A DNA stretch of 52,982 bases from Chloroflexota bacterium (GTDB lineage: Bacteria; Chloroflexota; UBA11872; UBA12225). The notes under the pieces are model-generated. The model was not told where the DNA came from. It saw only the letters and a program-made list of their open reading frames with translations, and made no database searches. Both the position numbers and the translations under genes were made by a program. The stretch covers positions 1-52,982 of the forward strand of contig SHXX01000006.1 in assembly GCA_009693165.1 (NCBI GenBank). The letters are read 5' to 3'. Shown piece after piece: positions 8,245 through 17,308 of this stretch; position 1 is the stretch's first letter, and each line of letters begins with the position of its first letter.

Positions 8245-8982
8245 CTAGACGATGCGGGCATCACGAAGGGATTGGCGTACCGTTTCGGCCAGGATGCGAT
8301 AGCCAAGGACGGTCGGATGCAAGCCATCCGGGCCGATGTACTCGGGATGTTCACGCACCGGCCACTTCGTCCACACGTCAATGAGGGTGACTTGGTGGCG
8401 CGCGACAATCTCCCCAATCGCACCATTCCATTGGTTCGCGACGGTACGACGCTGTGCCGCGGGCAACCCCAGGTAGCCTGAGTTGTCCGGCGAATCCGGG
8501 ACGTTGCCTACTGCGATCTCGGCCGACGTCTCGGATTTCAGGCGTGTCAGGAGGGCGTCGAGGTCGGTTCGATAGGCGGTCAGCGGAACACTGCCGAGGA
8601 TATCGTTGACTACCAGCCAGATGGTGATGAGGTTTGGCTTGGCCTCGATTGCGGGGCCGGCCTCAACGATCGCGGCTTCGCGCAATCGGATACCGGGGAT
8701 GCCGAGGTTCACCACCCTAGTCGCTGGTGGAAGCAACCGGCCAAGGACCGGCACCCACCCATCGCGCGACGGCTGTTCGACCCCTACCCCGGCAGCGTCT
8801 GATGCGCCCATTGCCACGTAGGTGACTGGGCCCTTGATCCTGGCGTCCGCTCCCGCTGGCGCAGGTGCCGGCGCGAAGGGGGTGCAAGCAGAAATGGCCG
8901 GAAGTGCCAGTGATGCAATTCCGCCCATTGCGGAGCTAGCAAGGAAGCTTCGCCTCGACCCGTTCCGCGTTCCGTTTGGCAT
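8245..8982 (-). CDS. SGNH/GDSL-type hydrolase lipoprotein
   Basis: A 245-residue exported hydrolase. The ATG at 8982 is preferred over a TTG at 9003 because it begins a Tat-like signal (NGSRRSFLASSAMGG), ending in a lipobox-like ISAC with Cys33. A Pro/Ala linker follows. The four SGNH blocks are present: Ser61 in MGASDAAG, the Gly of LGIPG, the Asn of WLVVND, and Asp219/His222 in GPDGLHP. Such enzymes cut ester bonds in acetylated sugars, lipids or peptidoglycan at the cell surface. It may be transcribed with the enolase-superfamily gene 122 bp downstream. Its 5' region is shared with the divergent BMP transporter operon. Confidence 0.85.
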   Translation of the reverse strand: MPNGTRNGSRRSFLASSAMGGIASLALPAISACTPFAPAPAPAGADARIKGPVTYVAMGASDAAGVGVEQPSRDGWVPVLGRLLPPATRVVNLGIPGIRLREAAIVEAGPAIEAKPNLITIWLVVNDILGSVPLTAYRTDLDALLTRLKSETSAEIAVGNVPDSPDNSGYLGLPAAQRRTVANQWNGAIGEIVARHQVTLIDVWTKWPVREHPEYIGPDGLHPTVLGYRILAETVRQSLRDARIV

Positions 8983-9291
8983 CACTTCACTCGCTCTCAC
9001 CAATCAATACTAGCCGTGGAGTATCCCGGAATTGCGGGTACCGGGAGCAACCGCTGTGTCCGCGACTTCCTGCCGGGAAATGTTGCGGGCTCGAGATTTC
9101 GTGAAGCCGTCGGGTCTCTGGCACAATCCAAGGGTCTGCTAGGTGGTTTGCATCTGGCGGCACGGATTGGCTGGCGGTCAGGCGGGTTCCGCGCGACGAC
9201 GCACACAGGGCAAGGCAGCCACCAATCGCACGACCGGGCAGGGGAATGGCTCGGGGCTGGGATTTTTAGCGTGCACGGAGGAGTGAGGCAC
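8983..9291. other. Divergent intergenic region
   Basis: A 309-bp gap between the SGNH gene (minus) and the BMP binding-protein gene (plus). It must hold both promoters, but I could not assign convincing -35/-10 boxes, a riboswitch or an operator. The frame of the BMP gene stays open through most of it, yet the translation lacks protein character. Confidence 0.5.
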
Positions 9292-10482
9292 TTGAAGAGT
9301 TCGCTTTCATCGTTCATGAAGCGTCCGCTGCTTGGCGCGTCGGCTGCCCTGGCGGTTGCCGGGTTGGCAGTGACGCCCATGCCGGCGGCCATGCAGGGAG
9401 CGCCCTGCAAGGTTGCGCAGGTTTACACCAGTCCCTCGAATGACAAGGGTTGGTCGTGGTCGCACGAGCAGAGCTTCCTTTCCATCAAGAAGGACCTGCC
9501 CAATGTCGACCTCACGATCCGCAAGGACAGCGTGCCGGACGACAACAAGCAGGCCGTGATCGACCTGTTGGAGAGCATGGTTGCCCAGGGCGCGAAGGTC
9601 GTCTACACCACGAGTTTCGGCTTCATGGAACCGACGCGTGAAGTCGCGCGGAACCACCCTGACGTCATGTTCTTCCATGCGTCGGGCTACCCGGATCCGT
9701 CGGACCCGCCGAACGTTGGCTACTACTTCGCCACCATTGAAGAAGGTCGCTACATCACCGGCGTCGTCGCCGGGATGGTCGTGCCGTCCGGAACCAACAT
9801 CGGCTACGTAGCCGCCTTCCCGATCCCGGAAGTCTTCCGTGGCGAGAACGCGTTTGCGCTCGGCGTGGCGAAGACCAACCCGCAGGCGAAGATCTTCAAC
9901 AAGTGGACGTTGACGTGGTTTGATCCGAAGCTCGAGAAGGACGCCGCCGAGGCAACCCTTGGTGCGCCGATCAATGCGATGCTGGTGACCCAGCATCAGG
10001 ACTCGACCGCTGCGCAGGTCGCCGCCGAGGCTGCCGGCCGCTATGGCATCGCCTACCACGCCGACATGAACGAGGCCGCCCCGAATGCGACCTTGACCGC
10101 TGCGACGTGGAACTGGACCGTTCACAACAAGCCAACCGTTGAAGCCGCGTGCAGTGGTGCATGGTTGCAGGGTGGGAAGGTGGTCATTCCTGACCAGTGG
10201 CGCAACTGGAGCGGTTCGTTCCAGGACGGGACCGTTGGCGTCGCACCGCTGAACGAGACTGCCCTCGCCAAGCATCCGCGGGCCACCGAAATCAAGGCGG
10301 CGTATGATGCGGAAGTCGCCGCGTTCAAGTCCGGCGAGAAGAATATGGTTACGATCTTCACTGGCACGATCAAGGACAACACCGGCAAGGTTCGCATCGA
10401 CGGCGCACCAGACATCGGAAAGTTGTACGACGATAACGGCATGTGGTTCGTGAACAACGTCGTCGGTTCCACCCAGCCCTGA
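9292..10482 (+). CDS. BMP-family (PnrA-like) ABC transporter substrate-binding protein
   Basis: A 396-residue binding protein of the BMP/PnrA family, typically for purine nucleosides. The TTG at 9292 is preferred because GGAGG lies 10 nt upstream; the ATG at 9316 lacks a good site. The N-terminus is a signal peptide (MKRPLLGASAALAVAGLAV, then PMPAAMQG). There is no lipobox Cys at the usual place, so it is either secreted or held otherwise. Family features include QVYTSPSNDKGWSWSHEQ, VYTTSFGFMEPT, PDVMFFHASGY, GVVAGMV and NIGYVAAFPIPEV, which line the ligand cleft. The ATPase and two permeases follow, separated by a terminator. Confidence 0.9.
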   Translation: MKSSLSSFMKRPLLGASAALAVAGLAVTPMPAAMQGAPCKVAQVYTSPSNDKGWSWSHEQSFLSIKKDLPNVDLTIRKDSVPDDNKQAVIDLLESMVAQGAKVVYTTSFGFMEPTREVARNHPDVMFFHASGYPDPSDPPNVGYYFATIEEGRYITGVVAGMVVPSGTNIGYVAAFPIPEVFRGENAFALGVAKTNPQAKIFNKWTLTWFDPKLEKDAAEATLGAPINAMLVTQHQDSTAAQVAAEAAGRYGIAYHADMNEAAPNATLTAATWNWTVHNKPTVEAACSGAWLQGGKVVIPDQWRNWSGSFQDGTVGVAPLNETALAKHPRATEIKAAYDAEVAAFKSGEKNMVTIFTGTIKDNTGKVRIDGAPDIGKLYDDNGMWFVNNVVGSTQP

Positions 10483-10531
10483 TGAACAGGTGACCGGGTG
10501 GCGGTTGCCGTTTTCAAGGTCGCGATCATTT

Positions 10532-10564
10532 CGGGGCACTCCTAGTGGGTGCCCCGAGTGTTTT
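10532..10564 (+). terminator. Intrinsic terminator between binding protein and ATPase
   Basis: CGGGGCAC (10532-10539) pairs with GTGCCCCG (10549-10556), followed by AGTG and TTTT (10561-10564). Lying 50 bp after the binding-protein stop, it would let that gene be expressed above the transporter genes downstream. Confidence 0.8.
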
Positions 10565-10664
10565 CCAGCTATGATCGCCCCATTGGCCCTATGGACCGGC
10601 GTCGGGTGCCCCCCCGGTGCGCGGCACCCGCGTACGCGCAGTCACAGATATCGACTGCCCATCG

Positions 10665-12383
10665 ATGAATGCAACGATGCCTGAACCGATTTCGGTGGTG
10701 ATGAACCCCGCTCCCGCGGTTGGTTCGCGTGGAGTTGCGGCCGTTTCCCTGACGGGCATTGTCAAACGGTTTGGCGATGTCGTGGCGAGTGACGGTGCGG
10801 ACTTCGAGGCCGGTCCTGGCGAGATCCATGCACTTCTGGGTGAGAACGGTGCGGGCAAAACCAGTCTCATGAATGTCCTGGCGGGGGTGTACCGCCCTGA
10901 TGCTGGCACGATCCGGATTGACGGGTGTTCGGTATCAGTCGGATCACCGGAAGCGGCGAAGCGTCTGGGCATCGGCATGGTCCATCAGGAGCAGCGCCTT
11001 GTCACCAGGTTCACCGCACCGGAGAACATTTCGCTTGGCCACCGCTTTCCAAGGTGGTTCACCTTGCGTCGCCGCTTCCGTGACCTCTCGGGCCGTCTCT
11101 CGGTGGATTTCGGGCTGCCAATCGATGCTGAAACCCCGGTTTGGGCGATGCCCCTTGGCCGGCGCCAGCGCGTCGAGGTGGTGAAACTCCTGTACCACGG
11201 CGCGCGGATCATCATCCTCGACGAACCAACGGCAAATCTCGCGCCGACCGAGGTGGAGACCTTCTTTGATGCCTTGCGCGGTCTTGTCCGTGAAGGACGG
11301 ACAGTCATCTTCATCACCCACAAGTTGGATGAGGTCCTGCGCTTCACGGACCGTGTGACAGTCATGCGCGCGGGGCGTGTGTTCCGGACCCTGGCGACGC
11401 GCGACGCGAGCCGGGAAGTCCTGAACCGCCTGATGGTGGGGGAGGCCGTCACCGTCACATCGCGGGATGACTCGCAAGCGCAATCTGCCGATGAAACTAC
11501 GCATGATCTGTCTGGTGGAGATGTGCGTACCCGTGCGATGGCAGCGCCGGGTGATGTGGTCCTGAAAGTCGACCGGGTATCGGTCAGCGACCCGACCCAG
11601 CCAGTGAACCTTACCGACGCGACTATTTCGGTACGGGCAGGCGAGGTCCTAGCGGTGGCGGGCGTCGCTGGCAACGGCCAGACGCAACTTGCCGAAGCAA
11701 TAACCGGCCTTGTAAAGCCGGCTTCAGGCAGAATCCAGATCGGCGTCCGCGACATCCGTGGTCTTTCAATCCGCCAGATTGCAGACCTTGGCGTTGCCTA
11801 CGTTCCAGAGGACCGGCGCGAGGTGGGTCTCGTCCTTAGCCAGACCGTGGCGACAAACCTTGCGCTTCGGCGATTTGATCGCAAGCCATTGAACCGTTTT
11901 GGATTTGTCGACCGCGGGCGGATCAGGCGCGACGCGATCGACCTGATTGGTCGGTACGGCATCCGGCCGGCCGATCCCGATGTGGTGGTGGGGCGTCTGT
12001 CCGGTGGAAACCAGCAGCGGGTCATCATCGCGCGCGAGTTTGCCGGCGCGCCTCGGCTGATTATCGTCGACAACTTCACTCGTGGTCTTGACCAGAGATC
12101 GACCCGACAATTCACCGATGAACTCTTCGCGCATCGTGACCGCGGCGCGGCGGTGATCTGGATTACCAGTGACTTGACCGAGGCGCTCGAGTGCGACCGC
12201 ATTGCCGTGCTGAACCGTGGGCGTGTCGCTGCTGTCCTGGATCGTGACGATGCCACCCGCGAGCGCGTTGGATTGCTGATGTCGGCAGGAATTGCCTCAG
12301 GCGGCCCGGATGACGTTTCGCTCCCCGGCCTGAGAGGATCGGGCACGCCTCATGACCGACCCGACCCTAAGGTGTCGGCATGA
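10665..12383 (+). CDS. BMP-type ABC transporter ATP-binding protein (two ABC domains)
   Basis: An energiser subunit with two ATPase domains in one chain, as in nucleoside (YufO/NupO-like) and sugar (RbsA-like) importers. Domain 1 has a full Walker A (GENGAGKTS), a modified signature (LGRRQRVEVVKLL) and Walker B (IIILDEPTANLAP). Domain 2 has the degenerate P-loop GVAGNGQTQL, a proper LSGGNQQRV signature and VDNFTRGLD in place of a standard Walker B, so only one site is probably fully catalytic, as is usual here. An acidic linker of roughly 45 residues joins them. The start is uncertain: GTG 10617, ATG 10665 and ATG 10677 all lack a good ribosome binding site. The stop overlaps the next start by 4 bp (ATGA). 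Confidence 0.9.
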   Translation: MNATMPEPISVVMNPAPAVGSRGVAAVSLTGIVKRFGDVVASDGADFEAGPGEIHALLGENGAGKTSLMNVLAGVYRPDAGTIRIDGCSVSVGSPEAAKRLGIGMVHQEQRLVTRFTAPENISLGHRFPRWFTLRRRFRDLSGRLSVDFGLPIDAETPVWAMPLGRRQRVEVVKLLYHGARIIILDEPTANLAPTEVETFFDALRGLVREGRTVIFITHKLDEVLRFTDRVTVMRAGRVFRTLATRDASREVLNRLMVGEAVTVTSRDDSQAQSADETTHDLSGGDVRTRAMAAPGDVVLKVDRVSVSDPTQPVNLTDATISVRAGEVLAVAGVAGNGQTQLAEAITGLVKPASGRIQIGVRDIRGLSIRQIADLGVAYVPEDRREVGLVLSQTVATNLALRRFDRKPLNRFGFVDRGRIRRDAIDLIGRYGIRPADPDVVVGRLSGGNQQRVIIAREFAGAPRLIIVDNFTRGLDQRSTRQFTDELFAHRDRGAAVIWITSDLTEALECDRIAVLNRGRVAAVLDRDDATRERVGLLMSAGIASGGPDDVSLPGLRGSGTPHDRPDPKVSA

Positions 12384-13591
12384 GCGGGCGCTTCGCGCAT
12401 GGCACGCCCGGTGGGGTGATCGTCCGGCGGACGCTAGCGTGGCTGATCGGCATGGGGGGTGCCCTCGCGATCTTCGCCGGGTTTGTGATCTTTCTTGGCA
12501 AGGATCCCGTGGCCGTGATTATGGCGACGGTCAAGGGAGCTTTCGGCACTCCTTTGGGCATTAGCCGCACCATTGGCCGCTCTATCCCGCTGCTGCTTCT
12601 GTCGGCGGGCCTGATCCCGGCATTCCGCGCCCGGTTCTGGAACATCGGGCTCAATGGGTGCATGCTCATGGGTGCGGTCGGTGCGACGGGCGGGGCACTG
12701 TACCTGCCAACCGGTTCGCCCGAATTGACTGGCCTGCTTATGTTCGTGGGTGCCGTCGTGTGCGGTGCGATCTGGGCGCTTATCCCTGGGTTGCTGCGGC
12801 TGCAATTCCAGACGCCGGAGATCATTGTCAGCTTGCTATTGAATTATGTCGCGCAACGCATCGTGGACTTCCTCGTGTTCAGCGCGTGGAAGAACCCGGC
12901 CGGCCGCGGGTTCCCGGGAACTGCCAACTTTGAACAGTCACTCTGGCTCTCCCGTTGGGACGTCACAAAGTTCGTCCTGCCATCGTGGTTCCCTCTGCCG
13001 GATGGTTGGGGTCCGCCGTTGCAGCTGTGGATGCGTGGCCTTGGCAACAGCAACATCCACACTGGACTTGCCGTGGCGGTCGTGGGGGTGGTTGCAATCT
13101 GGCTGATGATGAACCGGACGATCTGGGGATTGCGCATCGACATCGCCGGGCAGGGCGCACGCGCCTCGCGGTACCTCGGGCTGTCCACCGGATGGGTGAT
13201 CGTGCTCGTCTCGGTAGTCGGGGGCGGGTTTGCTGGAATCGCCGGATGGAGCGAAGTGGCTGGGCTGAACCACCGTCTTGAGGCGGGTATCTCTCAGGAA
13301 CTCGGATACACCGCGATCCTGGTAGTTGCGCTTGGAGCATTGCGTCCCGGTTTGACCGCAGGCGCATCCGTGATGGTGGCAGGGCTCCTTATCGGTGGAT
13401 CTCAATTGCAAGTGCAATTCAGCTTACCGGTAGCGATGGCTGGGGTCCTCCTTTGGGCAATTCTCTACGGCGTAATGAACGCCCAGAACCTGGCCGAGCG
13501 GTGGGCGCGTCCGGGGTTCCGCACGCCTGCCTTGGCGCCTCCGATGTCAGGGGTCCCCGGGCTCGTGGGCGCTGCGACGGGAAAGGACTGA
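12380..13591 (+). CDS. BMP-type ABC transporter permease 1
   Basis: A 403-residue polytopic membrane protein of the BPD_transp_2 family. It forms half of the transmembrane channel. Its ATG overlaps the ATPase stop and has AAGGTG upstream, indicating translational coupling. It has an N-terminal anchor (LIGMGGALAIFAGFVIFL), further hydrophobic helices and the family segment RFWNIGLNGCMLMGAVGA. The coupling loop region includes GQGARASRYLGLST, similar to the G-x-x-x-x-A-x-x-x-G motif that contacts the ATPase. It pairs with the next gene. Confidence 0.9.
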   Translation: MSGRFAHGTPGGVIVRRTLAWLIGMGGALAIFAGFVIFLGKDPVAVIMATVKGAFGTPLGISRTIGRSIPLLLLSAGLIPAFRARFWNIGLNGCMLMGAVGATGGALYLPTGSPELTGLLMFVGAVVCGAIWALIPGLLRLQFQTPEIIVSLLLNYVAQRIVDFLVFSAWKNPAGRGFPGTANFEQSLWLSRWDVTKFVLPSWFPLPDGWGPPLQLWMRGLGNSNIHTGLAVAVVGVVAIWLMMNRTIWGLRIDIAGQGARASRYLGLSTGWVIVLVSVVGGGFAGIAGWSEVAGLNHRLEAGISQELGYTAILVVALGALRPGLTAGASVMVAGLLIGGSQLQVQFSLPVAMAGVLLWAILYGVMNAQNLAERWARPGFRTPALAPPMSGVPGLVGAATGKD

Positions 13592-13598
13592 CCGACCG

Positions 13599-14540
13599 AT
13601 GGATGTTGCGTCACTAAGTGCCTTCCTAGCTGTTGTCGTCAGTTCCGGCGCGGTGCTCTTGCCGGCAACCCTTGGCGCGATCGTCACCGAACTTTCCGGT
13701 GCGACCAACCTTGGCGTGGAAGGCATCATGCTGTTCGGCGCAATGGTTGCGTATGGAACCGCGTTTACAACCGGTGATGCTGTCCTGGGGGTCATCGCAG
13801 GTTCGCTTGCCGGTGGCCTGCTGTCGCTTACCCATGCAATCCCAGTAGTCTATGGACGGCTGTCTCAGGAACGGCAACTCGTGCTTGGCCTGATCCTCGT
13901 ATACTTGGGAGATGCCCTCAGCCGGCTGCTGGGAACGCCATACATCTCCAAGGCGTCAAAGGCGCTCGACGTGCGTTGGGTCATCCCCGGTCTCAGTGAA
14001 TTGCCGATCGTTGGCGAGGTGCTGTTCCGCCAGTACGGGCTTGTCTATTGGGCATACGGGATCGCCGTTGTCCTGACGTTCGTCCTGTACAAGACGCGGT
14101 TGGGCTTGCACCTGCGGGCAACCGGCGAAGACCCGGCGGCGGCCGACGCCGCTGGCATCCGGGTCGACCTCTACCGTCTTGGCGCGATCTTCGCCGGCGG
14201 CGTCCTGATGGGATTTGCCGGGTCGGTCCTGTCGCTTACCGTCGTTCGCACGTGGACGGAAGGTATGACGCGCGGGCGCGGTTGGATCGCACTGGGTCTC
14301 GTCACCTTCGCCAACTGGAACCCGCTCTGGGCAATAGCCGGAACGCTGCTCTTTGGTGGGTTCGAGGCCGCCCAGTTCAGGCTGACCACAGATATCCCCG
14401 GTGCCCAGTACCTGCTTGGCATCCTGCCCTACCTCGCGCCGATCGTCGCCCTACCGATCGTCGGTCGCAGGCTTGCCCGGCGACGGGCGGGTGCACCGGC
14501 GGGTCTTGGCCGGCCATACCTGCGCGAAGCCCGGGGATGA
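13599..14540 (+). CDS. BMP-type ABC transporter permease 2
   Basis: A 313-residue membrane protein, the second half of the channel, seven bases after the previous gene. The family hallmarks are ELSGATNLGVEGIMLFGAM near the N-terminus and LGLHLRATGEDPAAADAAG in the cytoplasmic coupling loop. The latter is the EAA-like contact with the ATPase. Helices alternate through to a C-terminal ILPYLAPIVALPIV. The operon ends here and converges on the histidine kinase gene with only 10 bp between stops; I see no hairpin in that gap. Confidence 0.9.
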   Translation: MDVASLSAFLAVVVSSGAVLLPATLGAIVTELSGATNLGVEGIMLFGAMVAYGTAFTTGDAVLGVIAGSLAGGLLSLTHAIPVVYGRLSQERQLVLGLILVYLGDALSRLLGTPYISKASKALDVRWVIPGLSELPIVGEVLFRQYGLVYWAYGIAVVLTFVLYKTRLGLHLRATGEDPAAADAAGIRVDLYRLGAIFAGGVLMGFAGSVLSLTVVRTWTEGMTRGRGWIALGLVTFANWNPLWAIAGTLLFGGFEAAQFRLTTDIPGAQYLLGILPYLAPIVALPIVGRRLARRRAGAPAGLGRPYLREARG

Positions 14541-14550
14541 CCATTCATTT

Positions 14551-16158
14551 TCAGGCGTGAGCGTCGTGGGGTGCGTCCGCGGCCGGATCGTCGTCGTTGT
14601 CGACGGCGCCGGCAACAATCGTTGCGGGTAGCGAAACGGTGAACATGCTGCCGGCATTGAGGCTACTCTCGACATTGAGTGTGCCTCCGTGCGCATCGGC
14701 GATCCAGCGGGCGATTGCCAGCCCGAGCCCGCTTCCGGTCGTGTGGCGCGCGCGGTCTGCACGGTAGAACCGCTCAAACACGTGGGGCAGGTCATCGGCG
14801 CCGATCCCAACCCCGGTATCAATCACACTAATCTGGGCAGTCACATCGGCCGGCACGTGCGTCTGGTCGGGACGCACGGGAAACGTCAATCTACGATCAG
14901 CCGAAAGCCTCGGCGATCCGGGAACAACTGAACTGAGGGCTAGGCTCACCGACCCGCCGTCTGGCGTGTACTTGATCGCATTGTCGGCGAGGGCCAGAAC
15001 TAGTTGGCGCAGGGCGTCCGGGTCGCCTTCGACCATCAGGTCACCGTCGCCGGTGTACGGTACGACCGATACGGCGAGACGTCCGGAGGCGAGTGTTCGT
15101 GCCTGGAAACCGACTGACTCCACAAGGGGTCGCAACATGACCGGCCGTCTAACGATGGAAAGGCCGGCATCGGCGCGAGCCAACGTCAGGAGGTCGGTGA
15201 CAAGGCGCGACATCCGATCCGCCTCGCTCGAGATCTGCGTCACCATCTCACGCGTATCTTCTTCAGTCACTCCAGCACCACGTGCCATCAGCTGCGCATT
15301 GCCCCTGATCGTGGTGAGGGGGGTGCGGAGTTCGTGCGATGCGTCGGCAACGAAGCGTCGCTGTGACTGCAGCATGGCTTCAAGGCGGGAATTGGCACGT
15401 TGCACGGCTGCGAAGGAATCCTGCAGTCGGTCAAGCATTCCGTTGAATGTGGTGGCGAGACGTCCAACTTCGGCCGCACTCTCGCTGACATGGTCCGAGA
15501 GGCGCCGATTGAAGTCCTGATCGGCGCCAATTGATCCGGCCTCGCGCGCAAGGTCGTCAATCGGGCGGAGGGCGCTTCGGGCGACGACCCAGGCGAGGAT
15601 GGCGCAAACCATGAGGACGATTCCGCCAACGCCGATCAGGACGATCTGAAGACCACCAAGCACGAGTTCGGTTGGTCCAAGCGGGCGGGCGACCAACAGG
15701 ACGCCAAGGGTGTCTCCGCGCCAGACGAGTGGCGCCGCGTGGACACGGAGTTGCACCTGTTCCACCGTTACCGTCTCGAAGAAAACCTGGCCACGTTGTG
15801 CGGCTGCCAGTGCCCCGCGCGACACTTCGAGGGTGACCCGCCCGAGAGACGCGGATCGAACGATCGTGCCGTCAAAGCCTGTGACCTGCACGACGGCACC
15901 TCCGGCCGCGATCGCATCGACATCAGGCAACTGGATCGAGAGGCCGTCTGGAGCGGCATTTACCGTGATCGAAGCGATCACGACGCGCGCGCGGTCGGCA
16001 AGTGCGCGATCCACCTCCAAACTCAGGGTTCTGTCAAGCGTGAGGTAGACGAGCGCACCAGAGAGGAGGAGCCCGGTGGCCAGGAGCGCGGTGGCGACGG
16101 CCGTGAGGCGAAGGCGAAGCGTTGGTCCGTACCGGGCGGGTCGTCCGGTAGTGTTCAC
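14551..16158 (-). CDS. Sensor histidine kinase
   Basis: A 535-residue membrane sensor kinase. Order: transmembrane helix at about 17-40, an extracytoplasmic sensor of about 125 residues with no family I recognise, a second helix at about 168-192, HAMP, then HisKA with the phospho-acceptor His275 in DASHELRTPL. The ATPase domain has an N box (LADNAIKYTPDGG), G1 (VIDTGVGIG), an F box (VFERFYR) and G2 (GSGLGLAIARW). The GTG start overlaps the regulator's TGA by 4 bp, so the two are coupled. The input is unknown. It converges with the BMP operon rather than sharing a transcript with it. Confidence 0.95.
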   Translation of the reverse strand: MNTTGRPARYGPTLRLRLTAVATALLATGLLLSGALVYLTLDRTLSLEVDRALADRARVVIASITVNAAPDGLSIQLPDVDAIAAGGAVVQVTGFDGTIVRSASLGRVTLEVSRGALAAAQRGQVFFETVTVEQVQLRVHAAPLVWRGDTLGVLLVARPLGPTELVLGGLQIVLIGVGGIVLMVCAILAWVVARSALRPIDDLAREAGSIGADQDFNRRLSDHVSESAAEVGRLATTFNGMLDRLQDSFAAVQRANSRLEAMLQSQRRFVADASHELRTPLTTIRGNAQLMARGAGVTEEDTREMVTQISSEADRMSRLVTDLLTLARADAGLSIVRRPVMLRPLVESVGFQARTLASGRLAVSVVPYTGDGDLMVEGDPDALRQLVLALADNAIKYTPDGGSVSLALSSVVPGSPRLSADRRLTFPVRPDQTHVPADVTAQISVIDTGVGIGADDLPHVFERFYRADRARHTTGSGLGLAIARWIADAHGGTLNVESSLNAGSMFTVSLPATIVAGAVDNDDDPAADAPHDAHA

Positions 16159-16886
16159 GGTGTTGGTTCGCGCATGACGTAGCCCACGCCACGCACTGTG
16201 TGGATCAGGCGTGGAAGGCGCGTGCCTCCCGAACCCGGCATCGTTTCCAGTTTGCTGCGCAAGTACCCGACGTATACCTCGAGGACATGGGTGTCGGCAT
16301 CGAAGGTAATCCCCCAGACAGCCTCCAGCAGGCGTTCACGGGTCAGCACAATGCGAGCGTTCCGGATGAAGTAGGTCAGGAGTTCGTACTCCTTGGTGGT
16401 CAGTTGCACGTCCCGTACGCCCCGGCGCACCTCGCGTGACGCGGTGTCCACCGACAGGTCGGCAAACCGAAGTGTGCGCTCGTTGTCGGGCTCACGACGG
16501 CGACGCAGGGCGCGCAGGCGTGCCGTGAGCTCCTCGATTGCGAATGGCTTGACGAGGTAGTCGTCGGCGCCGGTATCCAATCCGCGCACACGATCAGCAA
16601 CTTCGTCTCGGGCGGTAAGCAGGAGTACCGGGATCATCGCTCGCTCGCCTTTGCCCGAACGAACGCGCCGTAGTACCTCGACTCCGTCGTATCCGGGAAG
16701 CATGATGTCTAGGATCACGAGATCTGGCGACAGCCGCTCAATATCCCGGTTTGCATCGGGACCGTTCGACGAGGTCTCCACGTCATACCCCTCCAGAGTG
16801 AGGGCACGTCTGAGAAGGGCTTTGATGTTCGCATCGTCGTCGACAACCAGGACGACAGGACGCGCGAGTGGTGATCGTGTGGTCAT
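16155..16886 (-). CDS. OmpR-family response regulator
   Basis: A 243-residue two-domain DNA-binding regulator, partner of the downstream kinase. The receiver domain has the acidic pocket VVDDD, the phosphorylatable Asp60 in VILDIMLPGYDG, Thr in LLLTARD and Lys in DDYLVKPF. The C-terminal winged helix shows LTTKEYELLTYFIRNA, the recognition helix region DTHVLEVYVGYLRSKLE and IHTVRGVGYVM. ATG 16886 is used; a GTG at 16931 would add 15 residues unlike the family. Confidence 0.95.
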   Translation of the reverse strand: MTTRSPLARPVVLVVDDDANIKALLRRALTLEGYDVETSSNGPDANRDIERLSPDLVILDIMLPGYDGVEVLRRVRSGKGERAMIPVLLLTARDEVADRVRGLDTGADDYLVKPFAIEELTARLRALRRRREPDNERTLRFADLSVDTASREVRRGVRDVQLTTKEYELLTYFIRNARIVLTRERLLEAVWGITFDADTHVLEVYVGYLRSKLETMPGSGGTRLPRLIHTVRGVGYVMREPTP

Positions 16887-17308
16887 CTTTGATGTCCGCG
16901 AACGGTTGAGGCCGAATGCCACGACCGGCACATCCCGGCTCGGGGTGGGTCGAGCAGGCGCACCAATCTCTTTGGCACCTGGATCCGTGGATTGGTCTGA
17001 ACCCGGCAGGCCAATGCTACGGCACCTCGTCGCTCATATGCGCCTCGCGTGCCTCCAGAACGGCACCATCAACTAGTTCTATTATCCGCGACGCGAGCGG
17101 TACGTCCCGGGAGCATCTTTGAGGGACCCCGGGTCGTTTCACCAAACAACGTCCCGGGTTCTCTATCCTAGGGTGATGGATTTCGGCGTCCTGGGCGCCC
17201 GGGTCGCAGCGGCGCGGAGACCCCGCGTCAAATCGACTGGACCGGGCGCACGCAAGGGATGCTGGGAGGCGGTCTCGGACCAGAATGGGACGTGGCCGAA
17301 AGGGCTGA
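16887..17308. other. Divergent intergenic region
   Basis: A 422-bp region between the response regulator (minus) and the CNNM-like gene (plus). It contains the hairpin at 17128-17158 with several CCCGGG repeats around it. No coding sequence looks real, and promoters could not be assigned with confidence. Confidence 0.5.
17128..17158. terminator. CCCGGG hairpin in the divergent region
   Basis: CCCGGGTCGTT (17128-17138) pairs with AACGTCCCGGG (17148-17158), with one T-T mismatch and a 9-nt loop. On the plus strand the tail is TTCTCTATCC. Because it lies between divergent genes it ends neither; it could end a short transcript or shape a leader. Confidence 0.4.

Noticed and set aside
9307-10539. 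Long minus-strand open frame opposite the BMP binding-protein gene
   Set aside because: It is a mirror of a GC-rich real gene; its translation is Arg/His-rich with no domain, and the plus-strand product is a clear family member.
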